DNA from: an uncultured Lachnospiraceae bacterium
GTDB lineage: Bacteria; Bacillota; Clostridia; Lachnospirales; Lachnospiraceae
Reading direction: 5' to 3'
NCBI GenBank assembly: GCA_900542015.1
Contig: UQLY01000007.1
Coordinates: 62,001-126,000 of the forward strand
DNA length: 64,000 bases
Numbering within the stretch: the first letter of the stretch is position 1; each line of letters starts with the position of its first letter. Position numbers and translations under genes: made by a program. This document shows positions 51,744 through 60,105 of the stretch, piece by piece. Below the pieces are notes generated by a model, which made no database searches, was not told where the DNA came from, and saw only the letters and a list, made by a program, of their open reading frames with translations.

Positions 51744-53150
51744 ATGGATAAAGTAAATGAAATTGTAAAAATGGTGGATGATTTTGTCTGGGGTCCGGTC
51801 ATGCTGGTTTTATTGGTCGGCACAGGCATTTTCCTTACGATCAGAACCGGATTTTTGCCGTGGAGAAATCTTCCTTATGCGCTGAAAAGCACGCTGAGCA
51901 AGGAAGCGAGAAAGAAAACCCGCGGAGAGGGAGATGTATCTCCGTTCTCGGCATTGACGACCGCGTTAGCGGCGACGATCGGCACCGGAAATATCGTCGG
52001 CGTCGCGACGGCGATGGTCAGCGGCGGTCCCGGGGCGCTTGTATGGATGTGGATTTCCGCGGCGTTCGGATTGACTTCCAAATTCAGTGAATGTATGCTC
52101 GCAATCAAATACAGGGAGAAAAACGCAAAGGGCGAAATGTCCGGCGGTCCCATGTATACCATGAAAAAAGCGATTAAATGGAAACCCCTCGGCAATGTGC
52201 TGGGATGGCTGTTCGCCTTATTTGCAGTGGTTGCCTCTTTCGGAATCGGAAATATGACACAGGCAAATTCCATTTCCTCCTCTATGAAAGAAACCTGGTC
52301 GGTTCCCACCTGGGTAACGGGCGTCGTAATTACGATCCTTGCGCTGGTCATTATCGTAGGCGGTATTAAGACGATTTCCAAAGTGTCTTCCGTAGTCGTA
52401 CCGTTTATGGCAATCTTTTATGTAATCGGCGGTCTGCTTGTCATTATTCTGAATTATCAGAATATTCCGGAAGGAGTCGCGCTGATTTTCAAATGCGCTT
52501 TCAGCGTTAAGTCCGTAACCGGCGGCGTGCTCGGCACGATCACGGCGTCCATGATGAACGGAATGCGTTTCGGCGTCGCAAGGGGCGTTTTCTCCAATGA
52601 AGCGGGTATGGGTTCCGCGGCGATTACGGCGGCTGCGGCGACGACCGATCATCCGGTGCGCCAGGGCTATATCAATATGACGGGTACTTTCTGGGATACC
52701 ATTGTTGTCTGCACGATTACGGGTCTTGCCATTGCCAGCTCCGGCGTGCTTGGCAGCACGGATGCGGCGGGAGAACTGGTGACGGGCTCCGCGCTGACCA
52801 TTGCGGCGTTTAAGACCGCCCTCGGTCCCGTCGGCGGATGGCTGGTTACGATCAGTATTGCGCTGTTTGCCTTTTCGACCATTCTCGGCTGGGAATATCA
52901 CGGCGAGAAGGCGTTTGAATACTTATTCGGTTCCCACAAGTTTAATATGGTTTACAGAATCGTATTCTCCCTGATCGTATATGTGGGAGCGACGGCTACT
53001 TTGGATCTGGTATGGAACCTGTCCGATATTGCCAACGCGCTGATGGCGATCCCGAACCTGATCTGTATGCTGTTGTTAAGCGGCGAGATCGCAAGGGATA
53101 TGAAGGATTTCCAGATTATCTTAAAAGAAGAAAAATCGGCGGGCAAATAA
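51744..53150 (+). CDS. Alanine/glycine:cation symporter (AGCS family)
   Basis: A 468-residue transporter with about 10-11 helices. Family segments: TALAATIGTGNIVGVATAM, SGGPGALVWMWISAAFG, EMSGGPMYTMKKA, FSNEAGMGSAAITAAAAT and SIALFAFSTILGWEYHGEKA. It imports alanine or glycine with Na+. AAAGGGATGAG lies before the start. An intrinsic terminator follows. Its promoter reads first through the terminator at 51646-51681. Confidence 0.95.
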   Translation: MDKVNEIVKMVDDFVWGPVMLVLLVGTGIFLTIRTGFLPWRNLPYALKSTLSKEARKKTRGEGDVSPFSALTTALAATIGTGNIVGVATAMVSGGPGALVWMWISAAFGLTSKFSECMLAIKYREKNAKGEMSGGPMYTMKKAIKWKPLGNVLGWLFALFAVVASFGIGNMTQANSISSSMKETWSVPTWVTGVVITILALVIIVGGIKTISKVSSVVVPFMAIFYVIGGLLVIILNYQNIPEGVALIFKCAFSVKSVTGGVLGTITASMMNGMRFGVARGVFSNEAGMGSAAITAAAATTDHPVRQGYINMTGTFWDTIVVCTITGLAIASSGVLGSTDAAGELVTGSALTIAAFKTALGPVGGWLVTISIALFAFSTILGWEYHGEKAFEYLFGSHKFNMVYRIVFSLIVYVGATATLDLVWNLSDIANALMAIPNLICMLLLSGEIARDMKDFQIILKEEKSAGK

Positions 53151-53210
53151 AAAAGCCGTGCGCGGCGGTTCTTTGCTGAATTGTAAAAAGAAAATTAAAA
53201 AGAAAAGCGT

Positions 53211-53257
53211 AAGTACCTTTGGGGGAAGAAATTCTTACAAAGGTACTTATTTTTTTG
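53211..53257 (+). terminator. Intrinsic terminator after the AGCS gene
   Basis: AAGTACCTTTG (53211-53221) pairs with CAAAGGTACTT (53238-53248), followed by ATTTTTTTG. An inner AAG/CTT extends it. Confidence 0.85.
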
Positions 53258-53304
53258 TAACCGTTATGTTATGATAAATTATTATAAGGATAAAGGTGAT
53301 AGCT

Positions 53305-53607
53305 ATGACGGATAATTCGTTCGCAGATGTAAAAATTCATAATGAGATTGAGTTTTGTGTGGTCCGTGATCCGGAGGTTAAGAAAAAAATCGAGCGTGCG
53401 TTTCTGAATAACAGGATATCCTATTACGAAAAGTGGGACGAGCCCTCTTTTTTGGGCAGAATATTTGGAGACGGCAGCCGCACACGGTGTATTTTGTGTA
53501 TCAACAGTATGCAGGCGGAAAAAGCAGGTGAATTATTGGAGGAGCTTCATTTGGATAAGGAAGAGGTCGAAATGATAATGAAGAGAGTAGACCGGACTTA
53601 CTTTTAG
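53305..53607 (+). CDS. Small protein of unknown function, 100 residues
   Basis: I do not recognise this soluble alpha+beta protein. It opens MTDNSFADVKIHNEIEFCVV and has EPSFLGRIFGDGSRTRCILC, containing paired cysteines, then a Glu/Leu-rich helix (KAGELLEELHLDKEEVEMI). The ATG at 53305 is chosen over a GTG at 53296 because AAAGGTG lies at better spacing. It is 10 bases before the NYN gene, so they are co-expressed. Confidence 0.7.
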   Translation: MTDNSFADVKIHNEIEFCVVRDPEVKKKIERAFLNNRISYYEKWDEPSFLGRIFGDGSRTRCILCINSMQAEKAGELLEELHLDKEEVEMIMKRVDRTYF

Positions 53608-53617
53608 GAGGTAGACC

Positions 53618-54538
53618 ATGGAAGAGAAGAGATTCGCCCTGTTAATCGATTCCGATAACGTATCGGCGGAATATGTGCAGAAAATACTGGATGAGCTGAC
53701 CAAATACGGCATTGTGACGATCAAGAGAATATACGGCGACTGGACGAGGAGCAACAGCAACAAATGGAAAAACGTACTGTTATCCAAATCCATTCAGCCC
53801 ATGCAGCAATTCGCTTATACCAACGGAAAAAACGCGACGGATTCCTTTATGATCATCGACGCGATGGATATTCTCTATTCCGACAATGTAGAGGGGTTCT
53901 GCCTGGTGACCAGCGACAGCGACTTTACAAGGCTGGCGTGCAGGCTGCGGGAAGCGGGCAAAAACGTGATCGGCATGGGCGAGACAAAAACGCCGGAAGC
54001 ATTTGTCAGCGCCTGCGACCGTTTCATTTATCTGAACAACATTTCCGGCAAGGAAGAGGACGAAAAAGAGAAAAAGCATGTCCGGTCCATGAAATCCATT
54101 GAAAAGGCGATCGTGGAAATTCTGGATGAAAACGAGGATGCGGGCAAGCCGATGACCAACATCGGAGAGGTCGGAAGCAGACTGTTGAAGAAATACCCCG
54201 ATTTTGACGTGCGAAACTACGGTTATACCAAGTTTTCCACATTCTGCGAAGGCTTAAAGACGGTCAAGATCCACCGCAACAACAATATTATCTCGTTGAT
54301 CAACGCATCGAGACTGGATGCGGATCTGGAAGGGCTGATTATAAAGCTCGTGGAGGAAAAGGGCGGAAAAGTGGATCTGAGCCTGCTCTCTCAGGAATTA
54401 AAGAATCAGATTCCGGGATTTTCGGTTAAAAATTACGGTTTTTCCCAGTTTAAGAAGTTTATCAAGAGCTTTCCTTCCCTGACCCTGGAAACCGATAAGG
54501 AAAATAATGTCAATTATGTAAAAACGGGCGGGAAATAA
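53618..54538 (+). CDS. NYN-domain (PIN-like) protein with two OST-HTH/LOTUS domains
   Basis: A 306-residue protein. The N-terminal NYN nuclease fold (about 1-140) has FALLIDSDNVSAEYV with acidic residues, NATDSFMIIDAMDIL and VTSDSDFTRLACRLREAG; these Asp residues make the metal site of PIN-like RNases. Two winged-helix OST-HTH domains follow (about 165-235 and 240-305), each ending in a NYGYTKFSTF- or NYGFSQFKKF-like motif that binds RNA. It is likely an RNA-cutting or RNA-regulating enzyme. AGGAGG precedes the start. Confidence 0.9.
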   Translation: MEEKRFALLIDSDNVSAEYVQKILDELTKYGIVTIKRIYGDWTRSNSNKWKNVLLSKSIQPMQQFAYTNGKNATDSFMIIDAMDILYSDNVEGFCLVTSDSDFTRLACRLREAGKNVIGMGETKTPEAFVSACDRFIYLNNISGKEEDEKEKKHVRSMKSIEKAIVEILDENEDAGKPMTNIGEVGSRLLKKYPDFDVRNYGYTKFSTFCEGLKTVKIHRNNNIISLINASRLDADLEGLIIKLVEEKGGKVDLSLLSQELKNQIPGFSVKNYGFSQFKKFIKSFPSLTLETDKENNVNYVKTGGK

Positions 54539-54552
54539 GGAGGTTTTTGCAT

Positions 54553-55857
54553 ATGAGAATGTATGACCTGATTATGAAAAAAAGAAACGGCGGAGTTTTG
54601 AGCCGGGAGGAAATCCGGTTTATGATCAGCCGTTATACGGACGGTCAGATCCCGGATTATCAGATGTCCGCTATGATGATGGCGGTTTATTTCCGGGGGA
54701 TGAACGAAGAAGAGACGCTCAACCTGACTATGGCTATGGCAGAAAGCGGAGAAATCCTGGATTTATCTTCGATTCACGGCATTAAGGTGGACAAGCACAG
54801 CACCGGCGGCGTCGGCGACAAAACTTCTCTTGCCCTTGCGCCCATGGTGGCAGCGTGCGGGATTCCCGTGGCGAAAATGAGCGGCAGAGGGCTGGGGCAT
54901 ACGGGCGGCACTATCGATAAGCTGGAAAGCTTTCCGGGCTTTTCCACGGCGCTTGACGGGGAACGGTTTATCCGGCAGGTCAATGAGATCGGGATCGCCA
55001 TAATGGGACAGACGAAGGATCTTGCTCCGGCGGATAAAAAGCTGTACGCCCTACGGGACGTGACGGCGACCGTGGACAATATGTCCTTAATCGCCAGCTC
55101 GATTATGAGCAAAAAGCTTGCCTCCGGCGCGGATGCGATTGTGCTGGATGTCAAAACGGGAAGCGGCGCTTTTATGAAGTCCGAAGAGGACGCATTTGCC
55201 CTTGCAGAAGAAATGGTACGAATCGGCAACGGAGCCGGCAGGCGTACGAGCGCCGTTGTATCCGATATGGATCAGCCCCTGGGCTTTGCCGTGGGCAACG
55301 CTTTGGAAGTAAAAGAGGCGATCGATACGCTGAAGGGAAACGGACCGAAGGATTTCTTAAAGCTGTGCCTGACCCTCGGGGCGGAAATGGTTGTTGCGGG
55401 AGGAAAGGCGGAAAATGCCGGACAGGCGGAAGAGATGCTGCTGCAAAAAATCGCGGACGGCAGCGCGCTGTCAAAGCTTTCGCAGTTTGTAGAGGCGCAG
55501 GGAGGCGACAGCGCTTATGTGTACGAACCGGAAAGGCTGCCCCGGGCGAAGTTTACCTGTGAAGTAAAGGCGGAGCGGGACGGATATCTTTCCCATATCG
55601 ACTGCGATCAGGTGGGGATTTGTTCGCTGATCTTAGGCGGCGGCAGGGAAACCAAAGACAGCGATATTGATCTAAGCGTCGGGCTCGTGCTTGCCAAAAA
55701 AGTCGGAGAACCGGTCCAAAAAGGCGATGTCCTTGCCACGCTGCACGGAAACAGCGAGGATAAGCTGACCGAGGCGGCTGCCCGGTACCGGGAAGCGTGT
55801 CATATCGGAGGCGAACGGATTGCGCGCCCGAAGTTTATCAAAGGTATTATTCGCTGA
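54553..55857 (+). CDS. pdp: Pyrimidine-nucleoside phosphorylase
   Basis: A 434-residue enzyme that splits thymidine or uridine with phosphate. The motifs SGEILDLSSIHGIKVDKHST-like (DKHSTGGVGDKTSL, about residues 82-95), SGRGLGHTGGTIDKLES and VLDVKTGSGAFMK match the glycosyltransferase-3 nucleoside phosphorylase family. The ATG at 54553 has AGGAGG nine bases upstream; an alternative TTG lies two codons earlier. It ends 20 bases before yqfC. Confidence 0.95.
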   Translation: MRMYDLIMKKRNGGVLSREEIRFMISRYTDGQIPDYQMSAMMMAVYFRGMNEEETLNLTMAMAESGEILDLSSIHGIKVDKHSTGGVGDKTSLALAPMVAACGIPVAKMSGRGLGHTGGTIDKLESFPGFSTALDGERFIRQVNEIGIAIMGQTKDLAPADKKLYALRDVTATVDNMSLIASSIMSKKLASGADAIVLDVKTGSGAFMKSEEDAFALAEEMVRIGNGAGRRTSAVVSDMDQPLGFAVGNALEVKEAIDTLKGNGPKDFLKLCLTLGAEMVVAGGKAENAGQAEEMLLQKIADGSALSKLSQFVEAQGGDSAYVYEPERLPRAKFTCEVKAERDGYLSHIDCDQVGICSLILGGGRETKDSDIDLSVGLVLAKKVGEPVQKGDVLATLHGNSEDKLTEAAARYREACHIGGERIARPKFIKGIIR

Positions 55858-55877
55858 CTGCGCTCATATACTTTACC

Positions 55878-56177
55878 ATGAGCAGATTAAACCATAAAAA
55901 AATCAAAATCGTACAGGCGGCAAAAGAGCAGATGACGGATACGTTAAAGCTGCCGAAAGAACTGGTAAACGGCGACAGCGTCATTACAATAAGAGGAAGC
56001 GGGGAGCTGTTTATTGAAAATTACCGTGGGATTCTGGAATGCTCCGAGACCCTGATCTGGGTATCCACCAAAAATTTCAGGCTGTGCATTGAAGGCAAAA
56101 ACTTATCCGTTGCTTATTACACCAACGATGAAATGAAAGTAAACGGAAATATAGAACAGATTTCATTTATGGAGTGA
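55878..56177 (+). CDS. yqfC: YqfC-family sporulation protein
   Basis: A 99-residue, YabP/YqfC-type protein: MSRLNHKKIKIVQAAKEQM, LPKELVNGDSVITIRGSGE and the beta-rich middle with ENYRGILE. In Bacillus it is made in the mother cell under SigE. The usual next gene yqfD follows, eight bases later. No strong ribosome site lies before the ATG, so translation may be coupled to the preceding phosphorylase. Confidence 0.88.
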   Translation: MSRLNHKKIKIVQAAKEQMTDTLKLPKELVNGDSVITIRGSGELFIENYRGILECSETLIWVSTKNFRLCIEGKNLSVAYYTNDEMKVNGNIEQISFME

Positions 56178-56184
56178 GTGGCAG

Positions 56185-57399
56185 ATGCTTTCAATCATCA
56201 GATTTCTTCGCGGGTATGTCAGCGTGTACCTTACGGGGTTTTCTCCGGAACGGTTTATGAATTTATGCAATAATCACCAGATAGAGCTTTGGAACGTGGA
56301 ACCGGACCGGGACGGGTATACGTTTTATATGTACGTGGACGGGTTTTTAAACTGTAAAGAATTTTTGAGGAAAACAAAGACAAAGGTAGTGGTCAGAAAG
56401 AAACTGGGACTACCTTTTTTATTGTTCCGGTACCGGAAGCGGAAATTGTTTTTTGCAGGGCTTTTGGGCTGTTTTGCCGCGCTGTTTCTCGCCACCCGGT
56501 TTATCTGGGCGTTTGAAATCAGCGGGAACCGCCAGTTTACCGACGAGATGTTTCTGCGCTTTCTGGAAGAGCAAAACGTCTCTTACGGCATGTCCATCGA
56601 CGATCTGGACATCGACGCCTTTGAGAAGAAGCTGCGGGAGGAATATGATTATATTACATGGGCTTCGGCAAAAATCGAAGGGACGAAGCTGCATGTGACG
56701 ATCAAGGAAAACGAGGTCGGGACCGGAACGGAAACGGTGCAGACGGAAAGCGGGGACCTGCGCGCCACGGTCAGCGGCAACGTGGTGTCCATGGTCACAA
56801 GAGCGGGCGTGCCGGCGGTAAAAAACGGGGATTACGTAAACGAAGGGGACGTGGTTATTTCGGGAATCGTGCCGATTATGAACGACGATGAGACGATGCG
56901 GACCTATCATGAAGTCAGGGCGGACGGAGACGTGACCATTGAAAGCGTCTTAGCATACCGGGATGAGCTGGCGCTTGCCTATGAGAAAAAGGTGTATACG
57001 GGCAATTCCGACCGGGCGCTTGTCCTTGGATTGAAGGATAAGGAGTTTAAAATCGGATTTTTGAATCTGGAGGGGGATTATGAAACCCTGTCCGTCAGAA
57101 AACAGGTAAGGCTTTTGGATAATCTGTATCTGCCTGTTATTTACGGGCATAATGATTATATCGAATACCGGATGGTGGAGAGCACCTATACAAAAGAAGA
57201 GGCTGCCGCAATTTTAAATGACCGATTTTGCCGCTTTTGCGAAACTTTAGAAGAAAAAGGGGTTCAAATAATGCAAAAAGATGTTAAAATAAATAATACA
57301 GGGGATAAAGTGGTCATGAGCGGCACTCTGACGGTCAGAGAAAACGGGGTCTCTTTATCGCCGATTACAGAATTTCCCGAGGAGAACGGCATTGAGTGA
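56185..57399 (+). CDS. yqfD: YqfD-family sporulation protein
   Basis: A 404-residue protein with one membrane helix (about 88-108) followed by a POTRA/FtsQ-like region (about 113-175: FEISGNRQFTDEMFLRFLEE) and a conserved beta domain; a short zinc-free cytoplasmic N-terminus precedes. In Bacillus it is a mother-cell protein of unknown biochemical role needed for efficient sporulation. It overlaps phoH by eight bases. Confidence 0.9.
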   Translation: MLSIIRFLRGYVSVYLTGFSPERFMNLCNNHQIELWNVEPDRDGYTFYMYVDGFLNCKEFLRKTKTKVVVRKKLGLPFLLFRYRKRKLFFAGLLGCFAALFLATRFIWAFEISGNRQFTDEMFLRFLEEQNVSYGMSIDDLDIDAFEKKLREEYDYITWASAKIEGTKLHVTIKENEVGTGTETVQTESGDLRATVSGNVVSMVTRAGVPAVKNGDYVNEGDVVISGIVPIMNDDETMRTYHEVRADGDVTIESVLAYRDELALAYEKKVYTGNSDRALVLGLKDKEFKIGFLNLEGDYETLSVRKQVRLLDNLYLPVIYGHNDYIEYRMVESTYTKEEAAAILNDRFCRFCETLEEKGVQIMQKDVKINNTGDKVVMSGTLTVRENGVSLSPITEFPEENGIE

Positions 57400-58408
57400 T
57401 TTTACGATGTTAATGGATATGGATACGGCTTCCATGCAAAAGCTGTTTGGAGCAGGCGACGCTTATATCCGCAAGGTGGAGGATGAATTTGGCGTGTCCG
57501 TGGTCAACAGGGACGGAGCCGTCAAGATTTCCGGCGAAAAGGAAAATGTAAAAAAAGTATATAAACTGTTGGGCGAATTATTGCAGATTTCCCATAAAGG
57601 GACGGAAATAGAAGAACAAAGCGTTAATTACGCCGTCATGATGAGCAAGGAAAACGAAGACGACGGGCTGCTTACCATGGATGAAAACTGTATCTGCCAT
57701 ACGATCAGCGGCAAACCCATACAGCCAAAGACGCTGGGACAGAAAAAATACGTGCAGGCGATGAAGGACCATATGATCGTATTCGGCTTGGGACCCGCGG
57801 GAACCGGAAAAACCTTCCTTGCGATGGCGATGGCGATTACGGCTTTCAGAAATAACCAGGTAGGCAGGATCATTCTCACAAGACCCGCCATTGAAGCGGG
57901 GGAAAAGCTGGGATTTCTGCCGGGAGACCTGCAGAGCAAGGTAGACCCTTATTTAAGACCCTTATATGACGCGCTGTATCAGATTATGGGAGCGGAGAGC
58001 TTCCAGAAAAATATGGAAAAAGGGCTGATAGAGGTAGCGCCCCTCGCCTATATGAGGGGGCGGACGTTGGACAACGCCTACATCATTCTCGACGAGGCGC
58101 AGAATACCACGGGCGCGCAGATGAAAATGTTTCTGACCCGAATCGGGTTCGGCTCCAAGGTGGTCATTACCGGAGACAGTTCTCAGAAGGATTTAAGCGC
58201 CGGGACAAGGTCGGGACTGGATATCGCCTCAAAGGTGCTTGCCGGCGTGGATGAAATCGCCTTCTGCAATCTGACGAGCAAGGATGTGGTAAGGCATCCT
58301 CTGGTGCAGAAAATCGTAAAAGCATATGAGGATTATGAGGAAAAAGAGGAACGCATGAAAAAGCGCCAGGGAAAAACAAGCGGGAAGGGTAAAAGAACGA
58401 AAGCATGA
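57392..58408 (+). CDS. phoH: PhoH-family ATPase
   Basis: A 338-residue protein with an N-terminal KH-like part and a C-terminal P-loop ATPase: FGLGPAGTGKTFLAMAMAI (Walker A about 133-140) and AYIILDEAQNTTGAQ. Members are helicase/ATPase factors linked to RNA metabolism. The TTG start at 57392 has GAGGAG upstream; the frame also has an ATG at 57407. The order yqfC-yqfD-phoH-(HD)-ybeY is conserved in Firmicutes. Confidence 0.93.
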   Translation: MSDFTMLMDMDTASMQKLFGAGDAYIRKVEDEFGVSVVNRDGAVKISGEKENVKKVYKLLGELLQISHKGTEIEEQSVNYAVMMSKENEDDGLLTMDENCICHTISGKPIQPKTLGQKKYVQAMKDHMIVFGLGPAGTGKTFLAMAMAITAFRNNQVGRIILTRPAIEAGEKLGFLPGDLQSKVDPYLRPLYDALYQIMGAESFQKNMEKGLIEVAPLAYMRGRTLDNAYIILDEAQNTTGAQMKMFLTRIGFGSKVVITGDSSQKDLSAGTRSGLDIASKVLAGVDEIAFCNLTSKDVVRHPLVQKIVKAYEDYEEKEERMKKRQGKTSGKGKRTKA

Positions 58409-59613
58409 GGGAGCAGAAGAAGGAGAAAAAGAGAAGTATATCGCGGGTCGTATGTTCGGTCGTGATTTTACTGGCAGGGCTTGCATGGACGGCACTGTCG
58501 GGATGGATGCTTCAAACGGAGTTTTCCGTGATCTGCCGCAATCTTCTGATTTCAGTGCTCGCTTCTTTTATCATTGTATTTTCCTATGTCGGTCAAAAAG
58601 AGGAGCGGCAGTTGTTTTCGTGGAACATAGGACATATGGGCAGATATACGGCTGTCGTCTGCCTGACCGTTTTATTTTTCGCCGCAATGGGACAGGTTCC
58701 CTTTCCGGCGGCGCCGATTTCCGCGGCGGCGGTTGTATTGACGGTTTTTTCCGGCGGCGTCAGCGGTGTCTTCGGGTATCTTACCCTTGTTGTGCAATAT
58801 AGTGTTTTATACGGGATTGATACTGAACAGATCGTTGCGCTGATGTTGACGGGCATGGTCGGAGCCGTGTTGTTTTCCGGTCTGGACCGGGATTTTCGTT
58901 ACGGAGGGTGTCTGTTTGCCTATCTGGTAGCCGATCTGGTGGTTTTCGCTTTGTTTTTTATGGCGGCGCAGACAGAGACGGCGCTCGGCGACGCCGCGCT
59001 GTATCTGGGCATTCAGTTGTTCGCGGCGCTGGTAGGACTTTTATTGGTGCTTAAAGTATTCGGCAGTCTCTGTATTTACCGGGACGACGGCGCATTTTTG
59101 AGGATCAACGATCCCGAATACGGCTTGTTGGTACGGCTTAAGGAAGCGGACAGGGAAGCCTATTTCCATGCGATACATACGGCGTATCTTTCCGAAAAGG
59201 TGGCGCGAAAGATCGGGATTGATCCCGCCCTGACGAAAGCGGGAGGGTATTATCACAAAATCGGGCTGGTGCAGGGCAAGGATACGATACAAAATACGCT
59301 TCTGGTTGCGGCTGCGGACAAGTTTCCCCGGTCTCTGGTCCGTCTTTTGAAAGAATACGGGATCAAAAATACCAAAAGGGTTTCCAAGGAAGCCGCGGTG
59401 GTGCAGATTGCCGACGTGGTAGTCTCTTCAATATCCTATATGTTCAGGAAGGATTGCAACGCCGTGCTGGACTACGATAAGATTATCGATGTGATTATCA
59501 AGAAAAAGATCGAAAGCGGAGATTTTGATTACTGCCTGCTGACCATGGAGGAGCTGTCAAAGATCAAAAAGTGCTTTGCGGAGGAGAAACTGTATTATGA
59601 CTTTTTACGTTGA
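58405..59613 (+). CDS. PgpH-like membrane protein with a degenerate HD domain
   Basis: A 402-residue protein at the locus where PgpH, the cyclic-di-AMP phosphodiesterase, normally lies (about 700-800 residues). It has seven or so helices (about 15-220) but lacks the large outside 7TMR-HDED domain. In the cytoplasmic domain the first His region HAIHTAYLSEKVARKIG remains, but the HD dyad is changed to HK (AGGYYHKIGL, where PgpH has YYHDIGK), and the later QHHGT site is replaced by LKEYGI. With these ligands gone it is unlikely to cut c-di-AMP, though binding or scaffolding is possible. Confidence 0.8.
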   Translation: MREQKKEKKRSISRVVCSVVILLAGLAWTALSGWMLQTEFSVICRNLLISVLASFIIVFSYVGQKEERQLFSWNIGHMGRYTAVVCLTVLFFAAMGQVPFPAAPISAAAVVLTVFSGGVSGVFGYLTLVVQYSVLYGIDTEQIVALMLTGMVGAVLFSGLDRDFRYGGCLFAYLVADLVVFALFFMAAQTETALGDAALYLGIQLFAALVGLLLVLKVFGSLCIYRDDGAFLRINDPEYGLLVRLKEADREAYFHAIHTAYLSEKVARKIGIDPALTKAGGYYHKIGLVQGKDTIQNTLLVAAADKFPRSLVRLLKEYGIKNTKRVSKEAAVVQIADVVVSSISYMFRKDCNAVLDYDKIIDVIIKKKIESGDFDYCLLTMEELSKIKKCFAEEKLYYDFLR

Positions 59614-60094
59614 AAACGAGACGGACAAAGAATTTCCGTTTCCGCTGCAAGAGACTGCGGACCGGGTAATCCGCACGGCGCTCGCCTGCGAGGGTTGTCC
59701 CTATGAGGCGGAGTTAAGCCTTGTAATAACCGACGCCGAGGGCATACGCGTTTACAACCGGGAGTACCGGGGCATCGACCGGGAGACGGACGTATTGTCG
59801 TTTCCGGGCGTGGATTATCCCAAACCGGGAGATTTTTCCATAGCGCGCTCAGACCCGAACAGCTATTTTAATCCGGAGACGGGAGAACTGTTATTGGGAG
59901 ACATGATCTTGTGCAGGGACCGGGTATTATCACAGGCGGAGGAATACGGACACAGCGTTTTGCGGGAATTTGCGTTTCTGATTGTCCACAGCGTGCTGCA
60001 TCTTTTGGGTTATGATCATATGGAACAGGACGAGGAAGCGCTCATGCGGCTTCATCAGGATAAAATTATGGAAGAGCTCAACATTCTTCGGTAA
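59597..60094 (+). CDS. ybeY: Endoribonuclease YbeY
   Basis: A protein of about 165 residues with the metal-binding motif HSVLHLLGYDH (H-x3-H-x5-H) near residue 133 and the YNREYRGIDRETDVLSFP segment. YbeY matures 16S rRNA and takes part in ribosome quality control. The ATG at 59597 lies inside the HD gene with GAGGAG upstream; a start at 59576 would extend the overlap and is not supported. It is coupled to the preceding gene. Confidence 0.95.
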   Translation: MTFYVENETDKEFPFPLQETADRVIRTALACEGCPYEAELSLVITDAEGIRVYNREYRGIDRETDVLSFPGVDYPKPGDFSIARSDPNSYFNPETGELLLGDMILCRDRVLSQAEEYGHSVLREFAFLIVHSVLHLLGYDHMEQDEEALMRLHQDKIMEELNILR

Positions 60095-60105
60095 AGGGGT
60101 ACATG

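Noticed and set aside
52218..52901. 227-codon minus-strand frame inside the AGCS symporter gene
   Set aside because: Arg/Asn-rich composition and no start signal; it is the shadow of the symporter frame.
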